Below are positions 26,603 through 35,561 of a stretch of 64,000 bases of DNA, piece by piece. Position numbers and translations under genes: made by a program. The stretch spans positions 1 through 64,000 of the forward strand of contig JAFGPC010000177.1 in the NCBI GenBank assembly GCA_016926155.1. Reading direction: 5' to 3'. Position 1 is the stretch's first letter. Every line of letters starts with the position of its first letter. The notes under the pieces were generated by a model that was not told the origin of the DNA, ran no database searches, and saw nothing but the letters and a program-made list of their open reading frames with translations. Source of the DNA: Sedimentisphaerales bacterium (GTDB lineage Bacteria; Planctomycetota; Phycisphaerae; Sedimentisphaerales; Anaerohalosphaeraceae).

Positions 26603-27406
26603 TTATTGAAGCAGGGCCAAAGCTGTATCCGTTGAGGTGTTTGCCTGGGCAGCCAGAAATACAGCGGCATGATTGCTAGCCATTCCTGCCAGCATACTCA
26701 CTACAGCCATGGCGGCGCTGGTGCTTTCAATGGCGGATTGAGCCGCTAATAAACTCGTCCGTTGCACTTCTAACGCCGTCTGAGCGGCATCCAGCGTATT
26801 GGTTTTACTTTCCAGATAGATGCTATAATTGTCAATTTCAGTAATCGCGGCATTGACAACCGCTACTGCGCCGGATGCATCGTTGACTAAATCCACCTGA
26901 TCCAGCTTCAGACCACTACTGGTCATATCATGGGTTTCAATGTTCACCGTCAGTGAGGTGCTGACCGAGACGGATTCTTGTCCCCCATCCTGGAGTAGTA
27001 GCCGAGGGTGCCCGAATGTACCCTGAGCAAGCTGGTCGATTTCCAAGGCCAGTTGTCCGAATTGATCCTGCAAATCTTCCAATTGTTCCTGTGTCAGACC
27101 TCCGACAGTGGTCTGGTCAGCCAGGGATTTCATGTCATCGACCTTATCGGCAATTTGAACCAGATAACCGTTGTTCTCCTGAATCATCGACAGGCCGGAA
27201 CTGACGAGATTGCTTTTGCTCTTGTTCTCATTAAGCATAATCTGGATGCTTGCACTGCTGGAAGTCTGACCGGAGAAAAAACCCGCATTATCCAGAAACA
27301 TGCTTGCAATGGTATGATCAATCCTGATACCCAAACCGGCGTATACGCCGTTGAGTACAAGCGGATTGTTTAACATTGAATAACTGTTGTTTTCAATGGG
27401 AAACAT
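26603..27406 (-). CDS. Flagellin-like protein, divergent
   Basis: The 267-residue protein shows flagellin features in weak form. The N-terminal helix has SNLVSSGLSMIQENNGYLVQ, comparable to the flagellin ND0/ND1 region. LTQEQLEDLQDQFGQLALEI follows, and the C-terminal helix ends with LAAQANTSTDTALALLQ, like the flagellin LAQAN..P..VLSLL ending. The variable centre is short. The canonical N-terminal start of flagellins is replaced by a Tyr/Asn-rich stretch. It may be a minor filament protein, a hook-filament junction-like protein or a degenerate flagellin. The ATG at 27,406 follows GGGAGG closely. A sigma-28 gene is in the window (35,709), but no clear sigma-28 promoter precedes this gene. Confidence 0.75.
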   Translation of the reverse strand: MFPIENNSYSMLNNPLVLNGVYAGLGIRIDHTIASMFLDNAGFFSGQTSSSASIQIMLNENKSKSNLVSSGLSMIQENNGYLVQIADKVDDMKSLADQTTVGGLTQEQLEDLQDQFGQLALEIDQLAQGTFGHPRLLLQDGGQESVSVSTSLTVNIETHDMTSSGLKLDQVDLVNDASGAVAVVNAAITEIDNYSIYLESKTNTLDAAQTALEVQRTSLLAAQSAIESTSAAMAVVSMLAGMASNHAAVFLAAQANTSTDTALALLQ

Positions 27407-27593
27407 TATCCTCCCCCGTCCCACCATACTCGACGGCCGAGCGGAAGGCCTGTCCCCTCCGGCAAGCCTCCCGACGACCGGATCGAATGTCCCATAATGC
27501 CGTACTTTCCCGCCATATCCCTCGCCCTTTGCCTCGTCCGTCCTCTTTCAATCGTCTCCTGTGAAAATATAGGAAATGACCGGGCACAGACAA
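27407..27593 (-). promoter_or_regulatory. Promoter and GGA-rich leader of the flagellin-like gene
   Basis: On the minus strand, TTGTCT (27,593-27,588), a 16-base spacer and TATATT (27,571-27,566) form a plausible promoter. They leave a leader of about 155 bases that contains twelve GGA triplets, the last two overlapping the ribosome binding site. GGA is the core recognised by CsrA/RsmA. The leader has no gene on either strand that I can support, although it is open in two frames. Confidence 0.4.
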
Positions 27594-27649
27594 AATGAAT
27601 GCGAAAGAATTTCAAAAAAAATCTGTTTGCAGGTCCTGATGAACAAAGC

Positions 27650-27678
27650 TTGACAGGGTAGAGACGGCATCCTATGTT
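27650..27678 (+). promoter_or_regulatory. Promoter of the alpha-L-rhamnosidase gene
   Basis: TTGACA (27,650-27,655), a 17-base spacer and TATGTT (27,673-27,678) precede the gene by about 50 bases. A small inverted repeat, TATCA-CCT-TGATA at 27,694-27,706, lies in the expected early transcribed region and could be an operator, but is short. Confidence 0.55.
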
Positions 27679-27729
27679 GTTTTGATGTTATCGTATCACC
27701 TTGATATAAAGAGTATAAGGAGGTTTTTC

Positions 27730-30700
27730 ATGACTTCGAAAATGCATCTTAAAATCCTGGTTATAACAGGTTTATTCGCGTTGCCCTTGACGCTGGTCGG
27801 TTGTAAACAACCTGAAGAAGACGAGGTTAATCGGATGTCATCTGAATCTCATAAATCCCATACCGAACCGATCATGAAATTATCGCTGAATCCCGATGAA
27901 ATTTCAGCCAAGTGGATCTGGAAGCCGCAGGCCGATTATAAAGTGTATAACCAGACTATCTTAGCCAAAAAAGAGTTTACTCTCCAAAAGCCAGTCGCTG
28001 CAACCATCCGTATCACAGCCGACAGCTTCTACCGTCTGTTTATCAATGGCCAGTGGGTCAATGACGGTCCGTGCCGCAGTTGGCCGGAACATTACCAATA
28101 CGATCAGATTGATATCTCAGGCTATATCCGACACGGAAGTAACCACATCCTTATCATTGCGCGATATTACGGAGTGGGAGATTTTCATCGCGTCTGCAAA
28201 CAAGCCGGATTGCTCGCTCAACTGAACATTATCGGCGAAGATGGAAAACAGCAGCGGATTATCACCGATAATTCCTGGGATGTGGCGGCCGCACAGGGCT
28301 GGATTGTCAATACACCGAAGGTCAGTATTCAGATGGAACCGGCGGAATGGTTCGACGCCCGGTTGACAGGCCAAGAAGACTTTACGAAAGCCGCAATCCT
28401 ATATGAAGCTGACAGGGGGCCGTGGTCGGATTTGAATCCCAGAGATGTGGCCCTGTTGACAAAAGAACCATTTGCCTTCCGATCGTTCATACGAGCTAAA
28501 CTGGTCAAATGTGATGGCTGGAACTTCTGCCTTCCCTCCGCCCGTTTGGTCAATCCGGGTATCGTAGAGGCGAATCACACCGTCAGCAATGCCTGCGGCA
28601 TGGCCACCATTCTACACGCCCGGAAGGATTCGGTTATCGATTTCCAATCCCAGGGATTTAAAGTGGCGTTGGATGGACAGATCCTTAAGGATGGTAGGTA
28701 TAACGTCAAAGCGGGCTCACATTTGATTCTTGCCTTTGTGCGTGAGGTGTGTGGACACGACAAGGAAAAATCAGTGCGTTTTTTTGACCCTCAGGAAATC
28801 CGTCTGGCCAATCCGATGGATGAGAATCATAAGAATCCCTGGTGCTTTCTGCGATTCAATGAATTCGCCTTTGTCAAGGATGATCTGCGATGGATTAATT
28901 TCCGCCATGAAAATAAGGAAGTGACAGACATCATCAATCAATACAATCGGCTCACTGATGATCTGATGCGCTCAGTAACGGATTTGGACGCTTTTCCGGC
29001 ACAACTGTCCGCACACGCTGAAAAACTCGACTTTGCCGAGATGTTCGTTAACGACAGTATCTGGCAGTTTCAAAACCGCCGCGAAATCGGAGATGCTACT
29101 CGATTCGTAACCAATCCATCCGGCCTCATGTTTGACAATGGGGAAGTGACCACGGTCTTTCCCGGAGGAGATGGCGATGTGGAACTGTTGTATGATCTGG
29201 GAGAACAGAATTGCGGATATTATGCTCTGGATCTGATTGCCGATCCGGGAGTCAAGGTGGATATCAACGGCGTCGAGTATATCACCGAGGATGGACGTAT
29301 TCAGTTTGCCCGGGGACATCGAAACGGATTGCGATACATCACAAAACAGGGCCGAAACCGTTTTATATCCCTGAAACGTCGTTCGGGCCGATATATCTTC
29401 ATTACCCTGCGTGACCAGCACCGTCCGGTACGTATCCGTAATGTCAAACTTATCGAATCGACCTACCCGTTAGATTACGTAGGCTCGTTTTCCTGCAGCG
29501 ATGCCCGGCTTGACGCCATCTGGGAAATCTCCGCTCGAACACTCAAGCTTTGTATGGAGGATTCGTTTACAGATTGCCCGCTCTATGAACAGACGCTATG
29601 GGTGGGCGATGCACGAAATGAATCTTTGTTCGGCTACACCGTTTTCGGAAGCACAGACATTGCGCGCCGCTGTATCCGTCTCGCAGGCGAGTCCCTGGAA
29701 CGATACCCGATTGTCGGCTGTCAGGTCCCCTCGGCCTGGGATTGTCTCCTCCCGGCCTGGAGCTTTCTATGGGGCATCTCCACATGGGACTATTACTGGT
29801 ACACCGGCGACAGAGAATTTCTCCGGACAATCCAACCGGTCGTAATTCGAAATCTCAAAGGCGCCGAATCGATGCTTAACAAACAAGACCTGTTCAGCGG
29901 ACCTTATTGGAATATGTTTGATTGGAGCGGAATCGACCAGGGCGGGAAAACCGTCCTACATAACAGCATGTTTGTTATCGGGGCTATTGATGCCGCTCTG
30001 CTCTCTGCGGAAGCTCTTGACGATGATACAAATGTGGCATGGCTTAAGGCCTTTCGATCACGAGTAGCCAACGCTGTCAATGCCCTCTGGGACACGAACA
30101 AACATACCTACCCGGACGCTGTTCGTGACGATGGATCGATCAGCCCCAGTACGTGTCAGCATACTAGTTTCCTTGCCGTTCTTTATGACGTCATTGCAGA
30201 AGAAAATATTTCCCAGGCCCAACGCAATATATTGAATCCACCCGAAGGTATGGTCCGTGTGGGTTCCCCATTTGCCATGCTTTATCTCTATCAGGCCCTG
30301 GAAAAACTCGGACAGGAAGACCAGATCATAGGCATGATCTATAAAAACTACCTGCCGATGCTGGAAGCCGGAGCCACTACTGTCTGGGAAAGCTTCCCCA
30401 CCGGCACAACCGGATCCGGTGGATTTCCCACACGAAGCCACAGCCACGCCTGGTCATCTGCTCCGGTCCACTTTTTGAACCGCATTGTGCTCGGCATTAA
30501 ACCGGTTGCTCCCGGCGGCAGCGAGATTGAGATCAGCCCGCGACTCAATGGCCTAAGCTGGGCTAAAGGGGCCTCGGCCACAATTAATGGCCCTGTTCAA
30601 GTCCGATGGCAGAAGATCGGTGATACCTTGAAAGTGAATTATTCGGCACCTGAAGGGACAATCGTTCGCTTCGTACATAACGATACCCATGAAGGTTTGA

Positions 30701-30732
30701 AAATTACAGTCAACAATAAGCCGTTACCATAA
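27730..30732 (+). CDS. Alpha-L-rhamnosidase (GH78-type) lipoprotein
   Basis: The 1,000-residue protein has a signal peptide ending in the lipobox LVGC, so it should be anchored in a membrane facing outward. An N-terminal beta-sandwich (SAKWIWKPQADYKVYNQ, RLFINGQWVNDGP) is typical of bacterial rhamnosidases. It is followed by an (alpha/alpha)6 barrel with FTDCPLYEQTLWVGDARNE near residue 613, matching the GH78 region that carries the general acid. A C-terminal beta domain holds IVLGIKPVAPGGSEIEISPR. It would release L-rhamnose from glycans. I chose the ATG at 27,730, with AGGAGG seven bases upstream; an earlier in-frame ATG at 27,682 sits on the promoter. The rhamnose pathway is encoded at 41,714-49,760. 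Confidence 0.9.
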   Translation: MTSKMHLKILVITGLFALPLTLVGCKQPEEDEVNRMSSESHKSHTEPIMKLSLNPDEISAKWIWKPQADYKVYNQTILAKKEFTLQKPVAATIRITADSFYRLFINGQWVNDGPCRSWPEHYQYDQIDISGYIRHGSNHILIIARYYGVGDFHRVCKQAGLLAQLNIIGEDGKQQRIITDNSWDVAAAQGWIVNTPKVSIQMEPAEWFDARLTGQEDFTKAAILYEADRGPWSDLNPRDVALLTKEPFAFRSFIRAKLVKCDGWNFCLPSARLVNPGIVEANHTVSNACGMATILHARKDSVIDFQSQGFKVALDGQILKDGRYNVKAGSHLILAFVREVCGHDKEKSVRFFDPQEIRLANPMDENHKNPWCFLRFNEFAFVKDDLRWINFRHENKEVTDIINQYNRLTDDLMRSVTDLDAFPAQLSAHAEKLDFAEMFVNDSIWQFQNRREIGDATRFVTNPSGLMFDNGEVTTVFPGGDGDVELLYDLGEQNCGYYALDLIADPGVKVDINGVEYITEDGRIQFARGHRNGLRYITKQGRNRFISLKRRSGRYIFITLRDQHRPVRIRNVKLIESTYPLDYVGSFSCSDARLDAIWEISARTLKLCMEDSFTDCPLYEQTLWVGDARNESLFGYTVFGSTDIARRCIRLAGESLERYPIVGCQVPSAWDCLLPAWSFLWGISTWDYYWYTGDREFLRTIQPVVIRNLKGAESMLNKQDLFSGPYWNMFDWSGIDQGGKTVLHNSMFVIGAIDAALLSAEALDDDTNVAWLKAFRSRVANAVNALWDTNKHTYPDAVRDDGSISPSTCQHTSFLAVLYDVIAEENISQAQRNILNPPEGMVRVGSPFAMLYLYQALEKLGQEDQIIGMIYKNYLPMLEAGATTVWESFPTGTTGSGGFPTRSHSHAWSSAPVHFLNRIVLGIKPVAPGGSEIEISPRLNGLSWAKGASATINGPVQVRWQKIGDTLKVNYSAPEGTIVRFVHNDTHEGLKITVNNKPLP

Positions 30733-30830
30733 TATGGTTTTGAGGCAGAATAGGTCATATATCTCTTTGGCTGATTATCTCACTTGCCACAGAAAAGGAA
30801 CGACTGAGATCTGCACAAGCAAGATATCAT

Positions 30831-32132
30831 TCACTGTTCCATCCAGTGGGTTGCCAGGATAATGAAATCAAGCATATTAATTTTCTGATCGTCATTCAAA
30901 TCGGTATTCTCATAAAAGTTCAAATCCGAATCGTCTGTCAGCCAAGACATTGCTAGAGCGTGAACATCGGTAATCGCCACACCATCGGGACAGGCAACGT
31001 CACCCGGCGAAAATTCCCACCACAAACGAGGTGGATTCACGCCATCAACACACATTCTCCATGTGTCTTCAGTACCGTTTCCGTCATCTACAAAATCCCA
31101 TCCAACATCGGTAAATATGGATCTGACTTGCATTCCTGAAGAGCTTACACAAAACACATTCTGCTCCATGCCGGGCCAGGAGATATACCCGCAGGAGGGG
31201 GACATACAACAAAAGGAAGCGCGGACGGTTCCAAGGTTGACACCGCACAATCCTCCGACGTACGTCGTCAATGTGGCGATTGCTGAAGCGTTTCCCGTCG
31301 AATAACAATTGAGGATGAGTGCTCCGCCGTTGTGCCCAACCAGGCTGCCGGCTTTCGTATACGTTGCCTCAGCAGAGACATTTCCTGTCGCATAGCAATT
31401 CTGGATAGATCCGCGATCATTTTTGCCAGCCAGAGAGCCAGCTGCGGCAACCCCGGTGTCTTTTCCCGAATAGGCATGCACATTGCCTGTTGCACGGCAA
31501 GCCACGATTGCCCCATCGTTTTCGCCGACCAAGCCTCCGGCGGTGCAATGAATATCAGAAGCGAACCCGGAAGTATCAGCCGCCGAGGAACAGTTGAGGA
31601 CCTGACCGTTCTGGTCGTTCCATCCGACCAGACCGCCAACCTGGTAGTAACCCTCGACCGTACCAGTGACATGGCAATGGGTAACAATCCCCGCGTTGTA
31701 GCCAATCAATCCACCCGCATATGTTTTTTGTCCAAGAACCGATACGTTTTCCAGACCCAGATTCCGCACTGAAGCCCCGGCCAGAACGTTCATAAACAAA
31801 CCCACTGTGTTCCAACTGAGCAATTCGACTTGTACATTGGAAAGGACATGCCCATTCCCGTCAAAATGACCCATAAAATTGATCGGAGGGATCCCAATGG
31901 GTGGAATCGTGATGCCGTCAAGATTGATATCGGCGACCAATTGTGAATATACTCCTGCAGCCCAAAATACGTTCCCATATGTCGGATCAGTAAATTTCTG
32001 TAAATCGGCCGCATCAGTAATTTGATAGGGATCTTCTTTGGTACCCTGACCTGTAATACTACCGTTGATCGCATAAACTGAATGGATAAAAATACAGAAC
32101 AGCAGCGAAAAGACAACACAGAATTTCATCAT
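30831..32132 (-). CDS. Secreted GLUG-repeat protein with C-terminal dockerin-like domain
   Basis: The 433-residue protein has a signal peptide (about 1-21). From about residue 120 to 310 it carries repeats of the GLUG type, with recurring phrases such as AGGLIGYNAG, VGGLVGWNDQ, AGSLVGHNGG and CYATGNVSA spaced 30-50 residues apart. These form a beta-helix-like solenoid seen in surface and adhesion proteins. The last 60 residues hold two Asp-rich calcium-binding dockerin-like repeats (ITDVHALAMSWL and DLNDDQKINMLDFIILATHW). No cohesin is visible here. In planctomycetes such dockerins may serve as sorting or attachment signals (inference). Two adjacent ATGs, at 32,132 and 32,129, follow GGGAGAGG; either could be used. 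Confidence 0.85.
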   Translation of the reverse strand: MMKFCVVFSLLFCIFIHSVYAINGSITGQGTKEDPYQITDAADLQKFTDPTYGNVFWAAGVYSQLVADINLDGITIPPIGIPPINFMGHFDGNGHVLSNVQVELLSWNTVGLFMNVLAGASVRNLGLENVSVLGQKTYAGGLIGYNAGIVTHCHVTGTVEGYYQVGGLVGWNDQNGQVLNCSSAADTSGFASDIHCTAGGLVGENDGAIVACRATGNVHAYSGKDTGVAAAGSLAGKNDRGSIQNCYATGNVSAEATYTKAGSLVGHNGGALILNCYSTGNASAIATLTTYVGGLCGVNLGTVRASFCCMSPSCGYISWPGMEQNVFCVSSSGMQVRSIFTDVGWDFVDDGNGTEDTWRMCVDGVNPPRLWWEFSPGDVACPDGVAITDVHALAMSWLTDDSDLNFYENTDLNDDQKINMLDFIILATHWMEQ

Positions 32133-32399
32133 CCTCTCCCTATAAACCAACGCTTCTAAACAGAATCACACCACACACTGTAATTCAAACTAAAGCACCG
32201 TAAGTGTACAGAAACCACTCGTCTTTGTCAAGTTATTTTACCTTTGGATATGGTTTCCGTTACATCACCGGGCAGATTCAAATCACTATGTTAATCGACA
32301 ATCAAATGTACAAATCAGACAATATTATTAAGGGGGGAAGAGAGAGTGGTTATGCTACGAATGATTTCAGCGGGTGAAGAATATGTCGTTCAATCGGAT

Positions 32400-33473
32400 C
32401 TACATGGCAGGTTGCATTTCGACGACTTTGACGGTGTTTTTGCCCGCCTGCTTGGCGGCGTACAGGGCCGCATCGGTTGCCTTAGTCACATCGCCGATAT
32501 AACTGGCCCCGTCGAACTGTCCGACACCAACGCTCAGGGACAGGTGGATCTCATGGCCTTCCCAGACGACGGGATTTTCCGAGACCATTGTTACCATACG
32601 CTCAGCGACAGTCACTGCATCGCTCAGGGAGGTGTTGGGCAGGATCACAGCAAACTCGTCCCCGCCGTAGCGGGCGGCAATATCGATCTGCCGGATGCAG
32701 GCACCCAGACGCCGGCTGATCTGCTTGATCGCCATATCCCCGGCCCGGTGGCCATAAGTGTCATTGACAGGCTTGAAGTTATCCACATCGGCCATGATGA
32801 TTGATATTTTGCCGCCGTATCGCTGGGACCGGCGAAGCTCGGCCTCGAGGTCTTCATAAAATGTCCGGTGGTTGAGCATTCCCGTCAGACCGTCACTTTT
32901 GGCCTGTTTCTGGGTTTTCTCAAACAACTTGACATTGCCGATTGAAGCCCCGATGAGCTGGCGGAATAATTCCAGCACGGCGATGTCTTCAGTGCTGAAC
33001 TTCTCAGCCCCGACCTTATCGGTCAGGTTGAGAACCCCGATGACACGATTATGGCAGATTAAAGGTGCAATAATGCAGCTTTTAGTACTGTAATTGTCCG
33101 CAAAGGCCCGTTGTGTCTTCTGTATATTGGGTCTGCTGTGGGTTTCCAGGTCGCTAACCAGCATCAGTTCCTTACTGCGAACAGCCGCCACCATGGGCGA
33201 GGGTGGATTCTGATTGAGTGAGACTACATTGTTGATCAGGAAGGGGTGGTTGTTCTTTTCCAAATGCAGAATATCGCTTGTCTCATCCAGAATATAGAAT
33301 GACGCCAATCTCGCCCCGATTAACCTGGGAATCTCATCGATGCAGACATCGGCGATTTTGCTCATTTCCAGGCAATTGAGCCGCCTGGCAAGTGGTGTAA
33401 TATTTTCCAGCCAGGCAACAGGACTCTGATTTGAGCCAGGCGACAATGATTCCATTTCTTTATCTTGATTCAT
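32400..33473 (-). CDS. GAF-GGDEF diguanylate cyclase
   Basis: The 357-residue protein has a GAF sensor domain (about 35-180) and a GGDEF domain (about 195-355) with the intact active-site motif ARYGGDEFAVIL. An inhibitory-site RQID (RxxD) lies five residues ahead of it. It should make cyclic di-GMP from GTP and be subject to product feedback. It has no membrane helix or signal peptide, so it senses a cytosolic signal. An in-frame TTG at 33,479 is an alternative start, but the ATG at 33,473 is more likely. Its nearest relevant neighbours are the flagellar regulators starting at 33,945, divergently arranged, and c-di-GMP often controls motility. Confidence 0.93.
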   Translation of the reverse strand: MNQDKEMESLSPGSNQSPVAWLENITPLARRLNCLEMSKIADVCIDEIPRLIGARLASFYILDETSDILHLEKNNHPFLINNVVSLNQNPPSPMVAAVRSKELMLVSDLETHSRPNIQKTQRAFADNYSTKSCIIAPLICHNRVIGVLNLTDKVGAEKFSTEDIAVLELFRQLIGASIGNVKLFEKTQKQAKSDGLTGMLNHRTFYEDLEAELRRSQRYGGKISIIMADVDNFKPVNDTYGHRAGDMAIKQISRRLGACIRQIDIAARYGGDEFAVILPNTSLSDAVTVAERMVTMVSENPVVWEGHEIHLSLSVGVGQFDGASYIGDVTKATDAALYAAKQAGKNTVKVVEMQPAM

Positions 33474-33479
33474 GGCCAA

Positions 33480-33840
33480 CCATGTAAGATTTTATAGTAA
33501 AATGACTTATCTGTCACACAAACCCTTGCCATCCGGCTGTTATATCGGAGCTTTTATTGCAAGCATTTAGGGTGATTTGTTAAAAACAATTCGATCCTAT
33601 TTTAAAAGCGTCCGCACTTAAACAAAAGATACGAAATGTATCGGTTAATGTAAAACTCCATCGAAAGGAGAATTCGATCTTTCGAATAATTCCTTAATTT
33701 CTTTTATAGCTTTCTCTCAATCTATCCTGCTTTTGAATTTCCTACTATACCCTCTTTTTTACTAGGAACGTCCGATAGTAAAAATTTATCAGATAATTCT
33801 TAAAAAAATCAAAAAAGACATTGACGAAAACCGAAATGAC
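33480..33840. other. A+T-rich intergenic region, no gene seen
   Basis: This stretch lies between the divergent diguanylate cyclase and merR genes. It is distinctly A+T-rich and I support no gene in it. One inverted repeat, TCGAAAG (33,661-33,667) with CTTTCGA (33,679-33,685), could form a seven-base stem; its role is unknown. Confidence 0.5.
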
Positions 33841-33864
33841 TTTTACATTTTGCAAAATGTAAAA
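33841..33864. promoter_or_regulatory. Perfect 24-bp palindrome upstream of merR, probable operator
   Basis: The half-site TTTTACATTTTG is followed directly by its exact reverse complement, making a 24-base perfect palindrome 81 bases before the merR start. TTTACA (33,842-33,847), a 17-base spacer and TATGTT (33,865-33,870) would make a promoter whose -35 box and whole spacer lie inside the palindrome. A bound regulator would therefore control this promoter directly. The adjacent MerR-type protein is the natural candidate. Confidence 0.6.
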
Positions 33865-33869
33865 TATGT

Positions 33870-33890
33870 TTTTTGGTATAAGACCAAAAA
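33870..33890. promoter_or_regulatory. Inverted repeat downstream of the merR promoter
   Basis: TTTTTGGT and ACCAAAAA form a perfect eight-base stem around ATAAG, starting at the last base of the proposed -10 box. It could be a second operator or an early RNA hairpin. Confidence 0.4.
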
Positions 33891-33944
33891 CGCTCTTTTG
33901 GAAATCAGGACAACACAAAAGTACCTTCTTTCAATGAGAGACTA

Positions 33945-34226
33945 ATGCGCCCAACTGATAATTATGCGAAGTTTGTTGTGCCTGCCAAATTATACCGGAT
34001 CGGAGAAATCGTTCGGTACACCCCTTTTACCCGCCAAACCATTCATAATTACACCACCATGGGTCTGATTCAGGAATCGGACTGGACTGAAGGTGGGCAT
34101 CGTCTATACGACGAAGCAGTGTTTGACCGGCTGGCAAAAATTCTGGAGTTGAGGAAAACGAAAACATTATCGGAAATCAAATTGATTCTGGACCATGAAG
34201 AGCCAGAACATGTCGTCGCATCCTAG
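33945..34226 (+). CDS. Minimal MerR-family DNA-binding protein
   Basis: The 93-residue protein is a single MerR-type winged helix: YRIGEIVRYTPFTRQTIHNY, then the wing EGGHRLYDEAVFDRL and a short helical end. It lacks the long coiled coil and effector domain of classical MerR regulators, so it cannot sense a ligand in the usual way. It heads a flagellar group (flgB, flhG, fliA), separated from flgB by 35 bases, and may control that group. Stand-alone domains of this type are also found in excisionases, but no phage gene is nearby. The start at 33,945 has GAGAG upstream. Confidence 0.85.
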   Translation: MRPTDNYAKFVVPAKLYRIGEIVRYTPFTRQTIHNYTTMGLIQESDWTEGGHRLYDEAVFDRLAKILELRKTKTLSEIKLILDHEEPEHVVAS

Positions 34227-34261
34227 AACTCTATAAAAAAACGAAGAAAGTACTCATTGAT

Positions 34262-34675
34262 ATGAAACTGACAACGACAATAAGAGATAATGTTGGCGAA
34301 TTGCTAAGTAAAATACTGGAATTCACCGAACAACGACGCCTGGTCTTGACGCAGAACATCACGAATGTAAACACCCCGGGTTTTATACCGAAAGATCTCG
34401 ATGTGGAAGGATTTGCCGGTCTGATGGCACAGGCGGTTGCAGAACACATGCGTCATGAAAGGCTGGTTCTTTTTGATACAGAATCGATCCAATTCGGTCC
34501 GGATGGTTATTTTGTAAGCCAACCGTTGGTTGATACGGAAGCCAAAGAGCTTCTGAAATCAGAGCCGAAGGCTTATCTGGAAAACCAGGTCAACAAATTG
34601 GCTGAAAATTTGATAAATAACAAAGTAGCACATCAACTTTTACAAAAAAAACGTCAGAAAGAATTACAGCGTTAA
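34262..34675 (+). CDS. flgB: Flagellar basal-body rod protein FlgB
   Basis: The 137-residue protein fits FlgB in size. It has the conserved rod-protein signature RRLVLTQNITNVNTPGFIPK near residues 24-45, followed by DLDVEGF, and a C-terminal helix that packs in the rod. FlgB is the proximal rod subunit, exported by the flagellar type III system. Usually flgC and fliE follow; here flhG follows after 37 bases and no other rod gene is present, so the structural genes are dispersed. The ribosome binding site is weak (GAAGAAAG). Confidence 0.85.
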   Translation: MKLTTTIRDNVGELLSKILEFTEQRRLVLTQNITNVNTPGFIPKDLDVEGFAGLMAQAVAEHMRHERLVLFDTESIQFGPDGYFVSQPLVDTEAKELLKSEPKAYLENQVNKLAENLINNKVAHQLLQKKRQKELQR

Positions 34676-34712
34676 AGGATGGATCAGGAGGCCGGAGGGA
34701 CATGGTAGGCGG

Positions 34713-35561
34713 ATGAACAGGACTTATACTAAGCATCTTCAAAGAATGATGGACGAAACGTCGCGTCAGGCAGATGTAATCGCAGTAACCAGCGGAAAAG
34801 GCGGGGTCGGCAAGACCAATATCGCAGGAAACCTGGCGATCTGCCTTGCAGCGGCAGGCAAAAAAGTAGTTCTGATGGATGCCGACCTGGGGCTTGGCAA
34901 TCTCGACGTGATCATGAATATCAACAGCCGGTACAACATCTCGCATGTGGTATCGGGGCAAAAAACACTGGATCAGATAACCCATATCGGACCTGCTGGT
35001 GTTGAGATCATTTGTGGCGGATCCGGACTGGAGGAACTGGCCAATTTGTCGCAATTTCAACGCAAGCACCTCATCGATGAACTAAATGCCCTACAGGATC
35101 GAGCGGATATGATTGTGATCGATACAGGCGCTGGAATCAATGCGTCTGTCCTGGGTTTCTGTAAGGCATCCCATCATACCGTCGTGGTCACGACACCGGA
35201 ACCGACAGCAATGACCGATGCATATGCCGTGATCAAGGTACTTGTCGGAAAGAATTATGAAGGCCGGATCAGCCTGATTGTAAATATGGCTGATTCCGTA
35301 GCCGAGGGAAAAAAGATTTACCGCCAGATAGCGGATGTGGCTCAACGCTTTTTAGATTTTCCTGTGTATGAGGCAGGTATTCTGTGCCGGGATGAAAGAT
35401 TAATATCCGCGGTAAAATCGAGGGAACCGGTCGTTTTAGCTTACCCCCGAGCAAAGATAACGACATCTCTGGTGGCAATGACGGCCCGCCTGGCCCGAGG
35501 TCCGGCGGCCGGAAGAGGCCCGGAAGGCTTCTTCCAGAAAGTGGTAAACTGGTTTTTCTAA
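34713..35561 (+). CDS. flhG: MinD/ParA-type ATPase FlhG (FleN)
   Basis: The 282-residue ATPase has the deviant Walker A KGGVGKT at 29-35, the switch-I-like LMDADLGLGNLDVIMNI and Walker B region MIVIDTGAGI. The central IICGGSGLEELANL matches FlhG rather than septum-site MinD. FlhG controls flagellar number and placement, usually with FlhF, whose gene is not in the window. A four-codon reading frame (ATG at 34,700, stop at 34,714) overlaps the start of flhG and might couple or tune its translation. The fliA gene follows after 147 bases. Confidence 0.92.
   Translation: MNRTYTKHLQRMMDETSRQADVIAVTSGKGGVGKTNIAGNLAICLAAAGKKVVLMDADLGLGNLDVIMNINSRYNISHVVSGQKTLDQITHIGPAGVEIICGGSGLEELANLSQFQRKHLIDELNALQDRADMIVIDTGAGINASVLGFCKASHHTVVVTTPEPTAMTDAYAVIKVLVGKNYEGRISLIVNMADSVAEGKKIYRQIADVAQRFLDFPVYEAGILCRDERLISAVKSREPVVLAYPRAKITTSLVAMTARLARGPAAGRGPEGFFQKVVNWFF

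Noticed and set aside
27393-27615. Two overlapping minus-strand frames in the leader of the flagellin-like gene
   Set aside because: They are Arg- and Gly-rich, have no ribosome binding site, and run through the proposed promoter and leader.
33661-33685. TCGAAAG/CTTTCGA hairpin considered as a terminator
   Set aside because: It is in the middle of a divergent intergenic region, with no gene end nearby and no T-run directly after it.
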